Positions 23,453 through 35,746 of a DNA stretch of 64,000 bases are shown piece by piece. Within the stretch, counting starts at the first letter, position 1, and every line of letters begins with the position of its first letter. A program made the position numbers and the translations under genes. Location: NCBI GenBank assembly GCA_947652605.1, contig OX393577.1, forward strand, positions 23,067,466 to 23,131,465, written 5' to 3'. This stretch comes from Elmis aenea. Taxonomy: Eukaryota > Arthropoda > Insecta > Coleoptera > Elmidae. The notes under the pieces were generated by a model that saw only the letters and a list, made by a program, of their open reading frames with translations, ran no database searches and was not told the DNA's origin.

Positions 23453-26400
23453 ATGACGGATTTAATAGTTTCACGAGGAGATACTTTTCCAAGATCGTTT
23501 TTAGATGCATACCGCTCTACAAAACCACCAAAAGTATCGGAAGATTTTTATAATGATTTGAAATCGAGCAAGAGCGATGAATTAGTTTTACAAAATCCAA
23601 CTGACATTCCAGTATCTAATAATATTTACCACGGACGTTCAGAAAATTTATTAGATGCACCTACTTGTATATCACCTACTGAAAACGATTTTTTGGATAA
23701 GCCCGAAGTAATGACTTTGCCACATAGACATAGGCGCAGAGTTCCTGTTTATGATCGAGTGGACCCAGAAGATAGTATTCGTGATATTGTCAGTGAGAAT
23801 GATTTTTATAGGTAGATATTATGCAAACTCTTTTGCAGCATGTATTAATTTTAATGTTTTGATGTAGGTTTGTACTGTTCAAAAAACATTACGATAAATA
23901 CTTGCACCTAGCACAAAAATATGAAGAAGCAAGAAATATAGCATATTATTTGGAGGAAAAGTATCATGAAGTTAAGGTACTACCTTTTCATATTTTATAT
24001 GACGGAGTAATCAGTTCGAAAATATTTTAGACGGAGAGAGACGACCTGCTTCAACAAAAAGAAAGACTGTCAAAACGCCTAGAATCTAATGAATCTTTAC
24101 TGAAAGAAAAAGAGGATGAAGTTTTTTTACATCTAGAAAGGGTAGTTTTCCTGGAGGAGCAATGTGATAAGGTAAGATTTTTACGAATCTGTTTTAAATT
24201 GTAGAATAAGCATTGTAAGTTTTTCTTCGTCACGATTTACTTATATTATTATTTGATCCTGGTCTAATAATTTATTGAGGTACTTCTTTGTATACGTGTT
24301 TTACACACACAGCTTGATTATAATTTAAATCATGTCCATACATTTAAAACCTTACCAATTAAATAAATTTATTAAACTGGAAACATGGAAATGTTTGTTA
24401 GTTTGTTATATTTTATTTCATATATAGATTGATTTAGCAATGCCTTTTGTAACAATACTGATTTTAATTACAACAAAATATATTTTTACGTATTTATCAG
24501 CCTTGTTTTTGGTTCAAACTTGCGAGATGTCAATTTATGTAACTTAATTGTTTAATTTAGAACTCAAATTAAACAAAATTGGTTTTAGAATTGACAAAAA
24601 TTAATCTGAACTTAACAAATTGAACTTAATTTACTTGTCAATAGTAATAAAAACATTTATGTCTGCATTTCGAACAATTCTAAATAGCGCATTATATTTA
24701 TTATTATATGTATATGAGACTAGACTTCTTTTCAACATTCATGTATTTCTCTTTCGAGTTTTCAAATTTGATTTTATATTCTTTAATTTCCTTGTAACAG
24801 GTGGACTAAGGTGGGGTTTTCCGTGCACATGCCTTAGAATGGGTGGGCTTAATTGACTGTGATTGAATTTGATTTATATACTTCTATTTTTGAGAGGTTA
24901 AAAATGAACCTAACGCCTGTGAACTTGACACACTTAACATCACTTATTTTTTTCATATAAATGCAATTTGGTATGCAGCATTACATGACCTTATACGAAT
25001 ACTTTTGATAAAATTTATTTTGAAAATCAAAGAAGCTATCAAATTAATAATAATAAAAAAGAACTCAACATCATTTTATGGTATGACGCTTTGTGCTGAT
25101 AAAAAAACTTGTTTATGATAAAAAATATAGTTCTTTTAATGTAATTTACATTTATCAAGAAGTTAATAATATAACTTTAACATTCAAAACTATTTACATA
25201 TATAAATAATAACACACTAATGTTATTTAAAATGCAATGAAATATTTTTAGACTTCAAAGAAGAGCCAGTTGTTGCCATAAAAAATTTAATTGTCGAATG
25301 AAATGATTGTTTTTTAATTACGTTATTTTCAGTCGATCATTTTTATTACGAATAGGGTTAGTGTACACTTTATTATTCAAGTCTTGTAACTTGAATGTAT
25401 TTGGCTGTATGCAAATGCTTTGACCATTTAAAATCAATCACAGCTATGTGGGTATTTGACCATGCCATAAAACAATTAAAATTGTTTTTAGGTTCATCAC
25501 TTTCTTTGCAGGTAGTGATTCGCTTACAAATTTTTTGAAGTAGGATTTTACTTGGTCACATTTACACTCATTGTTTATTATATTAATTCATTTTTTAATA
25601 GGTAATCATGCAAAATATAAGCCACAGTTTGACGTATTTTTATAGTGCTAATTAATATTTTATTTCCCTTCGCTTCTATTTATATATTTTTAAGAACAGC
25701 GTTAACAACAAATCAATTTTAATGATGTGCCTTTTATAACTAATAAAATGTTTAATTACCTGCTGATTTAAAGGTAGAAAGTACATTAGTGGAGTTTAAT
25801 TTTTCTTTAATTAGGTATGTGCATGTGTACTTACTTTGCAATTTCTTGTTCTATTTTGGTTATTTTTAAAAATGTATCTGTGAGATGTTATAAAAGTATG
25901 TCACTACCTATGAACCTGTCATTAATATCTTGAAAACAAACACACTAATTTCAAAGACTAAAAGAAATTTAATAATTCAACAATACAATAAATTAATTGT
26001 AAACATTCCTGGATAAAACATAAAATGTTATTTGTCTTTGATGCACGCTTCGTATAAATATATGTAAGCAATATAAAAAAAGCTTTAACAATAAGAAATG
26101 TTTCGCTTTGTTTTGAACTTCTCGCTATGTCAATTAAAATAGTTACCTAGGTATAAAATGGCAATCAACTAATCTTATCTTAGACCCTAGTCCTTATCAT
26201 TTATATATCACAAGTGTACTTAATTTTGGAGCTTGTTAACATGTTGTAGTGGAAATAACTATCTTATAAACATTCCAATTTCATGTTTTTTTAACTTAAA
26301 ATTGATCGCAGTTCACATCTATTGATGACATGTGCAAGTATTGTTAAGTTAATTTATCTTAGATTTATTACTGTTTAATTATTTGACTCTTCTATCGTAA

Positions 26401-29400
26401 TATTTAAGTGACTAGTCACTTAATTCAGTTTTGATATTCTATCCCATTTATAAACCGCAATTGTAATAGTTTTCTAATAAAATGGAGCAGACATGTTAAT
26501 ATAATAATTATTTCACCATTTTAAAATTAATGTTTACTTTTTCTCTTTACATTTCCACTTGTCTAGATTAGTCTGTAGTAAATAAATAGTAAAATAAATG
26601 CCCTATTTTTTAGACATGCAGTTGTTGTGTGTCAATAAATAAAGGTGCATTTACATAATTAGTTAGTGTAAATACAGAAATGATATAAAAAAATAAAAAT
26701 ATGAATTAATCTAGTTATCATAAAAAAATATTTGTTAGTGTTAATAACAATTTGGCCATACTCATAGCCTTTTTGTAAGATACTAAGTACAGAAAAAATT
26801 TCATTTGACATTATGCAAAAGAACAGTGAACAAAAAGAAATGTGCTGATACAGTTAATTGATAGATGACTTCAATGTTGATGTACATATAATTGATTGAT
26901 TAATTCATTGGTAATTAGTGATAACTGTTGGATATTATTATGAACAAAGATCTGCCAAACTTATCAAAAAATTCAAATGAACGAGTTGATTACATCTATA
27001 AATAAATTTAAATATAATTCAAGTGTTTATCAGTTCGTTACATATTTATTTTAACATTTCCTTTTTGACATCACAATAATATTTTATCCTCTTAATACAA
27101 AATAACAATTATTACTATTATTACAATTAAATTTACTTTTTGTTCTAATTTTTCGTTTTTTGCACTGAACTTTGTTTAATCCTCATACAATTTTTACTTT
27201 ACCAGTTAAAACTAAAACCCTGTTTCTTTTAGTTGACTAATCGCTATAATTTCAAAGATTTATTGCCTAAAATTATGTAAAGTGTGTCAAAAAAATAAGC
27301 TATATCCATGTGTGTAACTAAATCTAGCATGTTATGTAGTTAACCAGTTCATTAGCTTATGTGGAACATTGAGTGTAAACAAAGAGAAAGTTAATAATTA
27401 CTCGGTGCATGAAATACATATATGTTACAACAGGTTTTATTTTTTTTCTATGTATCTAGCAGTACATTTTTGTGTAATAAATCGCAATAAACATTGATTA
27501 GTTTACAAATGACTTCTCCTGATGATGGAAAGAGAAAGTGAATTATATAAACATGTAAACAAGTTTATAAAATCAACTATTTTCAAACTATGTAGCAGGT
27601 ATAAGCATGTTGGCAACCACTTATGAGAAAAACAAGGTTTTTTAAATTAATTTCGTGTATAGGAACAAAAAAAAATTATAAATTAATGGAAGCATTCTCG
27701 CAAATTATATGCCAAACATCGAAATCCTTGAAGTGTTTCATTTTAATGTGAGACTGCATTTATTAAAATTTTGGGTGATGATGTAATGATTTTTTGAATA
27801 AAATCAGGCATCAGAACAAATAAATAAAGGTTGATTTCATTTTGAGGATAACCATTGGGATCTCCTTTACCATTTGATATGGACCGTAGGCATAAATAAA
27901 AATTTAAATCAGCGTATATAGTTCATATATACATAGCATTGCTTTATGGACAATGTTATTTGTGCAGGCGTAACGTTAATTTTGTCACATAATTTAAACT
28001 AAAAGAAAAAAATATTGCCATTACATTTTTATTTCCCAATTTTACCTAACAAAACTTAAACATTTATGTTCTGTTTTGTGTTATTTATTTATCGTCGTCT
28101 AAATTCTCTGTAAGTGTACTACTTTTTATATCTAGAAATGAAACCGTACCTAAATTAGATACAGTATTTTATTTATATCAATGTGGCAATAAATATTCTA
28201 TGCTGCGTGTATGAAATCATCCATCACTTAACTGAATTTATAATTATGTTTTACATTGAACTTGAAAGTCTTCAGATTACTTTAAGATCAAGAGCCAGTA
28301 ATACGCATTAAGCATTAAAAAAAAAAAATTAGATGTATTTTTGTATGTAGTTGTCATTTATTAATTTTTATGCTAATGTATCTTGGTTCGAAAAGTTTAA
28401 CATAAAACATTTAGTGGAAAAAATAAAAGTATTTATTTAATAAAATAATAATCAACTTTTTACTATAAAATTATAGCTAATTAAAATAAAAGCTTTGATA
28501 TTAAATGATAAATGTTTTTAATAATAATTTCTGAACCAACCAAGTTACATACATACTTTAAACAATAAATTGCAAAGAATTATGTATATAACATTCTTTC
28601 CTCCTCTTATTCTAAAAAATAATTATTAGAGCATGCTTCTTATTTTGTATTTAAAATTTAAAGATATTCTGGTTGTGTTATAACACTTATGCTATTTAAA
28701 TGTAGTTTATAGATTTTATAATTGAATGCAGATTTTTGTTTTATTATTATATTACAACTTTTCGTTATCTTTTATTTGCATATATGCTGCTCTATCTTCT
28801 TGCTAAAATAAATGAAGCAGCCAAACCTTTGTTTTATATTCTAAACATTTTGATTGTTTATAGTTTGTTATTGTAAATTTAAAGTTATCCTTCTGGAAGT
28901 TCATTAACATTTGACTGTTAGCTTCTATTGCGCAATAATAAATTTAATTAGCAATTTGTTTCTAGTAGATATAAAATTTTTAACTTTTATATGTATTATT
29001 TGTATATTTTTGTTCAATTTTACTTAATACTTACTTCGTATAATCATGTAATGTTTCAATAATTATTTCTCGAATTAATTTTTGTTCGGGGCATACCTAC
29101 CAGTGGAAACTACTAATAACTTGATTTCTAATGGGTTTTATTACTTGTTGCAGTTAAAATTAGAAAAAGAAAAACATCGGCAACAAAAACGGCAAATAGA
29201 AAAAGAAAAGGATGAAGCTTTTCGATTGGTACGTTCCGTTCGCTCATTATAAATGGACTGAATATAGTAAATATGTTGTTGTATTTTGTAGCTTAAAGAA
29301 CAGGCTAGGGAATCAGAACTTACTAGGCAGAAGTTGGAGAAGGCAAGGCAAGAGGTTTTTCATCACATGACGAGAATCAAAAATGAAAAGGACTATCTTG

Positions 29401-31648
29401 AAAGAGAGGTAAAAAAAATTTGCTTCATTTACTGCTTTACTTTCCAAGACGGTTCACATCAAATGATTGCATTTGCGATTTCTTCAATTTGACTTAATTT
29501 GATTTCACAGAATGATCATTTGAAAGAAACTTTGGAAGCGGAACGCAAAGGCGTCGGCAGATACATTGCCACTTTACAGAGAAAGAAAAATCTCAATAGT
29601 CCAGAAAGCTTGGAAGAAGAGGTAAGTAAGACTTTTTTGCGATTTATAAAAAATTATTTTCTTCGATATTATGTACGTTAGGAATCGCTCTTGTAGAAAT
29701 GCTAGACCAGTTTCGAGACTGTTGTCCTTGTCGGTAACAGTCTTATTTTGAATAAATAGGATTGCATAAGATGAAAAGAGTCTCGAAACTGATCTAAAAT
29801 TGCTTTTAAGTAAAAAATCGATGATTTTTAATTAAACTCATTTGTATTACTGTAATCAGTTTTTAATGGTAGATGCATTGTCTACTTTATTTCATAGGTG
29901 AGTGAACTGAAGTGTGCACATCATAATGCAACTTTGAGCTCGCAGTTTCAAAAAGCGATGCGACACCTAGCTACATGCAAACGGCGAAAATGTTCTGTGT
30001 GCAGCTATACGAAAGCAGCTTTTGGAATTCCTAATAATCCTAAATACGAGTAAGTGAACAAATAATGTTTAATTTAATCGACATCGATGAAAACTTTAAT
30101 CAGAAACTAGTAAATACTGCATAACACAATTTATAATTCAATATTGATTGTCCAAAGCCGTAGAAATTTTTTTGTAATTTAGTCAGATGCAATATACCGA
30201 GTGTTTGAAATTCCAGTTTAAACATGGTTATCTTGCTTATTTATAATAGCTAGCATATAGCTTTAAATTTGGCAAAGTTGCTAAATTCGGTGCTTTTTAA
30301 TAATCTAAAGAGAAATTGGAAATATCTCCAGAGAAAATTTGGAAAAACCGAAAAATACAATTGTTGAAAATTGTCTATTCGCTTGGAGTATAAAATATTT
30401 TAAATGTGTACCATTGCCTAGGCAATTTTAAGCCGAAACCAATGGTAATCACTAATTTTTACAAGGTCGATTCGTTTTTGTTTTTTACAATCAACTGTAT
30501 TAATTTTTGCTTCTCGGCGCAATTTTTGCTATTTACATAATCAAATAGAAAACGATTGACATAGAAAAAATTAATTATTACCATGCGATCAACTTAAAAA
30601 GTTTCTTAGGCAATGTTTTTACACATTGAAATATTTTGTACTCCAAAGGAGTTATGGACGATTTTCAAAAATCGTATTTTCCGGTCTTTCTCAATTTATT
30701 CAGATACCTTTTGAGATATTTCTAATTTCTCTTCGAATTATTAATGAGCACCAAATTTAGTAACTTTGCCAAATTTAAACCCATACTCAGGCTATTATAA
30801 TAAGCGAGATCCCCATGTTTAATAAACTTGAATTTCAAACACCCTGTACATACTAGGTGCAGTACGGTAATGAAAAATTATTTACAGACGTAAATTATTC
30901 TCTTGCCTGCAAACACCATTCCAAGAAATGCGTAACATGATCAAACCACCTCCATCTCCAATAACTGGCGAAGGAGAAAGCCTTTCTGAATGGTTCCGTC
31001 CTTTAGACAGTGCGACTGTCAGCCCCAGTGAGTGCTCGTCTCTCAGCGTTCCGTTTGCAGAGCTCGCCATATCTTACATGGACGACTCCTCAGACACTGC
31101 GTCACACGATGACGGTCACAGCAAAGATCACGATGGCTTCAGTCACATGGCTTCTAATAGTTTTAGAGGTTTGTAGTTGAAATCATTTAAATTTTTGTAA
31201 TATTAACACGTTGACTGCGTTGCAAGACCCCGGGGTCTTGTAGCAGTCATTCCTACTGTGCGGGAGCGAAATTTACAAAACATTACTCCTGTGCGGAGAT
31301 TTTCAAATGGGTATGTCTTTAACATTGCGGTACATACCCCGCGCGGTATGTAACGCACAGCAAAGATGAGCTGTTACAAGACCCCGGCGGTATGTAACGC
31401 AGTCAACGCCAAAGTACTGTCGAATAGCGCCGCAGTCAACGTGTTAAACCATCAACATTAACTTTTTAGGATATGGCAGTGATTCGGGCTTCGCTTCGGA
31501 CATCTGTGCTGATTATAAAAGCAACGCAACTACTCCGAAAGAAAAGTTTAGCCCTAAAGATTCATTGGACGAAGATGAATGTGCCAAACTGACTAGAACT
31601 AAATGGACTGCGTCTTTCAGGAAGTTGATAAATCGTATTAGAAAGTAA
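23453..31648 (+). CDS. Unrecognised coiled-coil protein, 507 aa
   Basis: Exons 23453-23811, 23868-23976, 24031-24171, 29154-29228, 29292-29408, 29511-29621, 29898-30049, 30888-31168 and 31470-31648 join to 507 codons and TAA. I do not recognise the family. The N-terminal ~120 residues are polar, with a basic PHRHRRRVP. Residues from about 120 to 350 form a long heptad-like Lys/Glu-rich coiled coil (KYEEARNIAYYLEEKYHEVK, LKLEKEKHRQQKRQIEKEKD). A Cys/His patch follows (CAHH, then CKRRKCSVC), and a Ser/Asp-rich stretch with YMDDSSD and YGSDSGFASD. It ends in a basic WTASFRKLINRIRK. Most coil exons are phase 0, typical of coiled-coil genes. No catalytic or membrane motif is seen; a scaffold or adaptor role is inference. 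The last codon abuts GTAAGT, so a further spliced isoform cannot be excluded. Confidence 0.8.
24172..29153 (+). other. Large intron 3 of the coiled-coil gene
   Basis: A 5-kb AT-rich intron (donor GGTAAGA, acceptor CTTGTTGCAG). I see no exon, transposon terminus or RNA gene in it; short open frames (for example 24620-24856) have no coding character. It could hide an alternative first exon or enhancers, but nothing in the sequence points to one. Confidence 0.5.
29701..29797. repeat. Small foldback repeat
   Basis: The arm TAGACCAGTTTCGAGACTG is answered by AGTCTCGAAACTGATCTA about 55 bp later, giving an imperfect hairpin in intron 6 of the coiled-coil gene. The short AT-rich loop suggests a mini foldback or MITE relic. 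I found no target duplication. Confidence 0.6.
30197..30846. mobile_element. TA-flanked palindromic element E5
   Basis: The right end is the inverse of CAGGGTGTTTGAAATTCAAG; the left end reads CCGAGTGTTTGAAATTCCAG. TA borders both sides (30195-30196, 30847-30848). Both arms carry the ATCTCGCTTATTA-type box about 35-45 bp in (ATCTTGCTTATT on the left) and then TTTAAATTTGGCAAAGTTG. The interior is clearly related to E4 (61653-62427). It ends 41 bp before exon 8 of the coiled-coil gene. Confidence 0.82.
31207..31443. mobile_element. TTAA-flanked MITE
   Basis: A 237-bp element begins CACGTTGACTGCG and ends CGCAGTCAACGTG. It is bordered by TTAA on both sides (31203-31206 and 31444-31447), the target of piggyBac-type transposons. 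It is unusually GC-rich for this window and carries repeated AAGACCCCGG and GTATGTAACGCA words, including the palindrome CAAGACCCCGGGGTCTTG. It fills most of the 301-bp intron 8 of the coiled-coil gene and ends 26 bp before exon 9. Confidence 0.87.
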
Positions 31649-34600
31649 GTTATACTAAGATTTATGATAAGTTCATTCATTCGATGCACTGTCGGTTATT
31701 TTTTAGTTATTTTAGAAATTAGTTATAGGTTTGTTTTTTTTAACTAGTGAATTTGTAGGTTGTGATTGTTTTCTCAGTTTGTGTGTGAATATTATCTCAT
31801 TTGAAAAATATTAATTATGTGCAAGATAAACGTAGTATTTGAGTAAATATTACAATGATTACATATTTTTTAAATACTATCAATTTTGCATTTAGTGGTT
31901 AATACTCATCAGGAATTTCATCTGTTTTTTTATCATTCAATTCATACCATACGATTGTCAATTGTTTCTGCTACATGTGACATGACATTTAACTGCTCAA
32001 TCTGAGTCTTAATAAATATATACGATATGAAACAATAAATTTTAAAAAACACTGATATGTTCATATCAAAGAATAGAGCATAAACACAAAAATTTTTAAT
32101 GAATCAATTTAATGATTTCTTGTATTTATTTTTTTGTACTAGTTTATAATTTTTATCATTTCATTAAACTCATTGACTACAGTACAAATCGTATTAATCG
32201 TCTTTTGGTTAAATTATAAACTGTTGGAGGTTGTCTATTAAGACCCTATAAATTTTAAATTATTATTTGTATTGCATTTGTTGTTTAAAAATGGTTTTCA
32301 CTTTGTAATATATTTTTAATGACATTATTGTGTGCGAACTAAAATAAATTTTGGACATTTCGTGTTATGACTATTAAAAAAATGCAGTAAGTCAGAAATT
32401 TAACGTTGTATAGTGGCTGTTTCTAAGAACTTGAACGATGAACTATCAGCCTGTAATGCACGTGAATCAAAAGTATGTATTCAAAAACTAAAATACTGAT
32501 TAAATTATTGTTAATTTGGTTTAATGGTATGTAAAATAATAAAGTTAATACCTCAATTTTTTGATAGATGGAGAGCTTAATTGAAGCGTAATCGACTGAT
32601 TTTTTTAATGATATTCGATGTGTACTATATTCTAAATTAAACTAAATGTAAGGAGTTACTCGTAACTGAAGTAATTGTTGAAGTCCATTTTTTTTAATGA
32701 CTTGATCAACTTCAACAAAGCTTAGACATGTGAAATATTACTGGACAATGTTTAGTAGCATAAAAGAACTGTTTTATTTGATTAAGTGATTTTCTACTGT
32801 ATATCAGATGGCAATTTGGTGCTACTAATGTATATTGCAGATTTTTTAGCTCTGTTTGTGCCACTATTATTATTTTTTAATTTGTATTGTTACTGCACAT
32901 TAACAAATAGTCAATTAAAAACAGATTAGGCAATACCAAACAAAATTTAATCATACTGCTAAAATTTTCAACCTTGTATGTTTAATTTTAATATAATACA
33001 TTTGTATAGAATTCAACAGAAAATTTTGCTTTTAATCAACTTTCAGTGATAAAATTAATTATACCAACCTATGCTCTCAAGATTGAAATGTAAATTTATA
33101 ATTTCAATGGGGTGGCCTGGTGTATTTTCATTTGTAATTTTTTAGTATCCTAATTTGTGAGCTCTGTGATTGATCGCATACAAATTTGTTTTAAAATTGT
33201 GCCAGCACATTTTGTAAATAAATAATGGCAATTAATAAGTTTTCTGATGTAAAACAGCTGTATTTTTTTGTTTAGTTACTTTTTTATTATTAATACTAAA
33301 GTTCTTTTGGTATCTGAAAAATAAAAAAATTAAAGTATGATAGTAACCGAACAAAAATTATACGTTTTCACTTTGGAAAATTTATTAATTTCCATCCTGT
33401 GTAATTGTTTCTAGGAGTAATTATATTTCAAAATACAAGTTGATAAAAAAAATTTAGTGTAGAACCGTGTTACAATTATTCTATAACAAGTGTAAACTTT
33501 TAAATGTACAACGTGGTACATTCAAAAGCTAATGCCTGAGGTGGTGGTTTATGCGTATATTGCCCAAATTTACGCTTGTTGTACTTTATAAGTAACAAAT
33601 TTTACTATCTTCAAATATGTAAATGTAGAAAATAGGGTTGCGTTAGCGGCGAATATGTTTGTATAATGCAACTACACCTACCAATGACTGTGTATTATTA
33701 TTAAGTAAACTAAATTATTTGTTACTACGCAATTGCAAATCTATTGCTTACTGCTGGAATCACTAAAACGACAAGAAATAACCCGTTAATAGTAATAATA
33801 ATAATGTCTATGAAAAATATTTACAATTGTTTAATCATGTTGATTTATATACGTAATAATTACAATTTCTTGTTCTTCTAACATTGCAGTGGAAAGCATT
33901 TACATATAATTCAAGTTGATATTTTAATCTAAAGTGCATTTCAGTGCATACAGCTTTTATTTTATGACATCTCATTCATTAAAGATACAGTATTATTTTT
34001 GCTTTTTTTATATTTATTTGTCGCTGAGAAACAATGTATTGTAAATTATATAATTAGATTGTTATAGTGGCAAATATTTTGAGGTGAATTAATGAAGAAA
34101 CTTCATAAATTATTTATAACAGCAAAATTAACGTTGCAGTGTTTCTCTGTCAAATAAATATTTATATTCTAAGTCACAACAGTACTTAAGTATAACAGAT
34201 TTTTGTTTTAAGAAATGAATCCTGCTTTATTTGTTAAAAGTATTATTGTCATTTGTTAGTACAATCTTTATTTTATTTTTTTATATACAATCTGTACATA
34301 TTTTGTATTGGTGGCAGCTATTTGTATTGTTTGATAGCAAAACTGGATTGAATCAGGTTAATGCGGTTATATGGAAGTTGAGGATCTCAAACTGCATTAC
34401 CCTCTTCTTTTATAATAATTTATTTATAGTAACCATAACTTGTTTTTAGTGGTTTGTTTCCCGGTTTCATAAAGAAATTCGATCCAGTTGTGCTTGTTTT
34501 ATTCAATTGTTAATATTTTCCTATCTATGTAGCTTATTTTAACTTCAAAAATAAGTTGTATAAAGCGTAATTGAAACTGTAATAGCTCTAGAAATCCAGT

Positions 34601-34788
34601 TAAAGTTACATGTGATAAAATAAAAGATTTAGAATATCTGTCTTGATTATTTTATGAACTACCTGTTACTTGTTAATTGCATTTTATTTTAAATGCTGTA
34701 ATAGTTTTTGCAGTTTATTACTTTTATTATTTTATTATTCGATGTGCAAACGTTTCACTCACAGTTTAAATTTATTATTAAAATAAAC
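31649..34788. other. 3' flank of the coiled-coil gene
   Basis: About 3.1 kb of AT-rich DNA that probably includes a long 3' UTR; several AATAAA words occur, for example in AAATAAATAATGG near 33220. No coding exon, inverted-repeat element or RNA gene is recognised. The frame at 34231-34449 is hydrophobic AT-rich noise. Confidence 0.4.
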
Positions 34789-35254
34789 CAGGGCTCGAAA
34801 CCGAAAAAAATTTTGGTTAACGGTTAACCGAAATCGAGAACTTTATTTTTATAACGGTTTTTGGTTAAAAACCGGTTTTATTCGTAAAAAAACGGCTTAG
34901 TGTAAAAAATCGATTTAAATTATAAACCGGTTAAATTAACCGGTTTTTAAAATCATTTAGATCAGGAATGCAAAGGGTGAAAAGATATTATTTATTTATA
35001 ATTTTATAATAAATGTACAATCAAGCGTTCACTAATGACTTTTGGTAAACAAATCGCATATAATACAGATTTTGTATTTTTCATCGTGATTTTTATTAAA
35101 AAAAGATGTTAAAAAAACCGGTTTTTTTTTATTTTGGTTAAACGTTACCGTTTTTTTTGCCTTTAAAAATAACGGTTTCCGTTAAAAATCACGTTTTCTG
35201 ACAAAAAATAACGGTTAACCGGTTTTTTAAACCTTAAACCGGTTTCATGCCCTG
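34789..35254. mobile_element. hAT-type MITE rich in AACCGGTT words
   Basis: The left end CAGGGCTCGAAACCG pairs with the inverse of CAGGGCATGAAACCGG. The 8-bp target duplication AAATAAAC is perfect (34781-34788 and 35255-35262). The interior is a mosaic of GGTTAACGGTTAACCG, AACCGGTTTT and ACGGTTTCCG words, giving many short overlapping palindromes. No transposase is present. Confidence 0.9.
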
Positions 35255-35746
35255 AAATAAACATTCAAGGGTATAGTTGAACTAAAACAAACTTCAGTTG
35301 TGCCTTATAATTTTAACGTCTTAATGTCCAGCCTCTTAAATTTAAATAAATGAAGTTTAGGCAAAAATTGAATCAGCTTTTTTATGAAGCAAATTGGAGA
35401 TTCAATAGATTTTTTCGAAGCTACATCTCCTTATATCCTTATATCTTTCTCTAATACTAAAAAATGTTAATGCAACGTTCTTTAATTATTAGTTTTTTAA
35501 TGAGTGATAAATTACTCTTTTTTACGTTTCTATAACATGTTTTTTATGACGAAAGATTAAGCATGAATAATATTAATGTATTTGTGTAAAAAAAATGGTT
35601 TATTAAAAATATAAAAACTGGTTTGTTTTTATTATGTTGGCATAACAGTGTACATGACGTTTAAAGACAGTACCTTCATGTTTTAAATAATTTAAACTTT
35701 AAACTTTGAATTAAGTTAAAAACATCAAGAATCATTTATTTTAATA

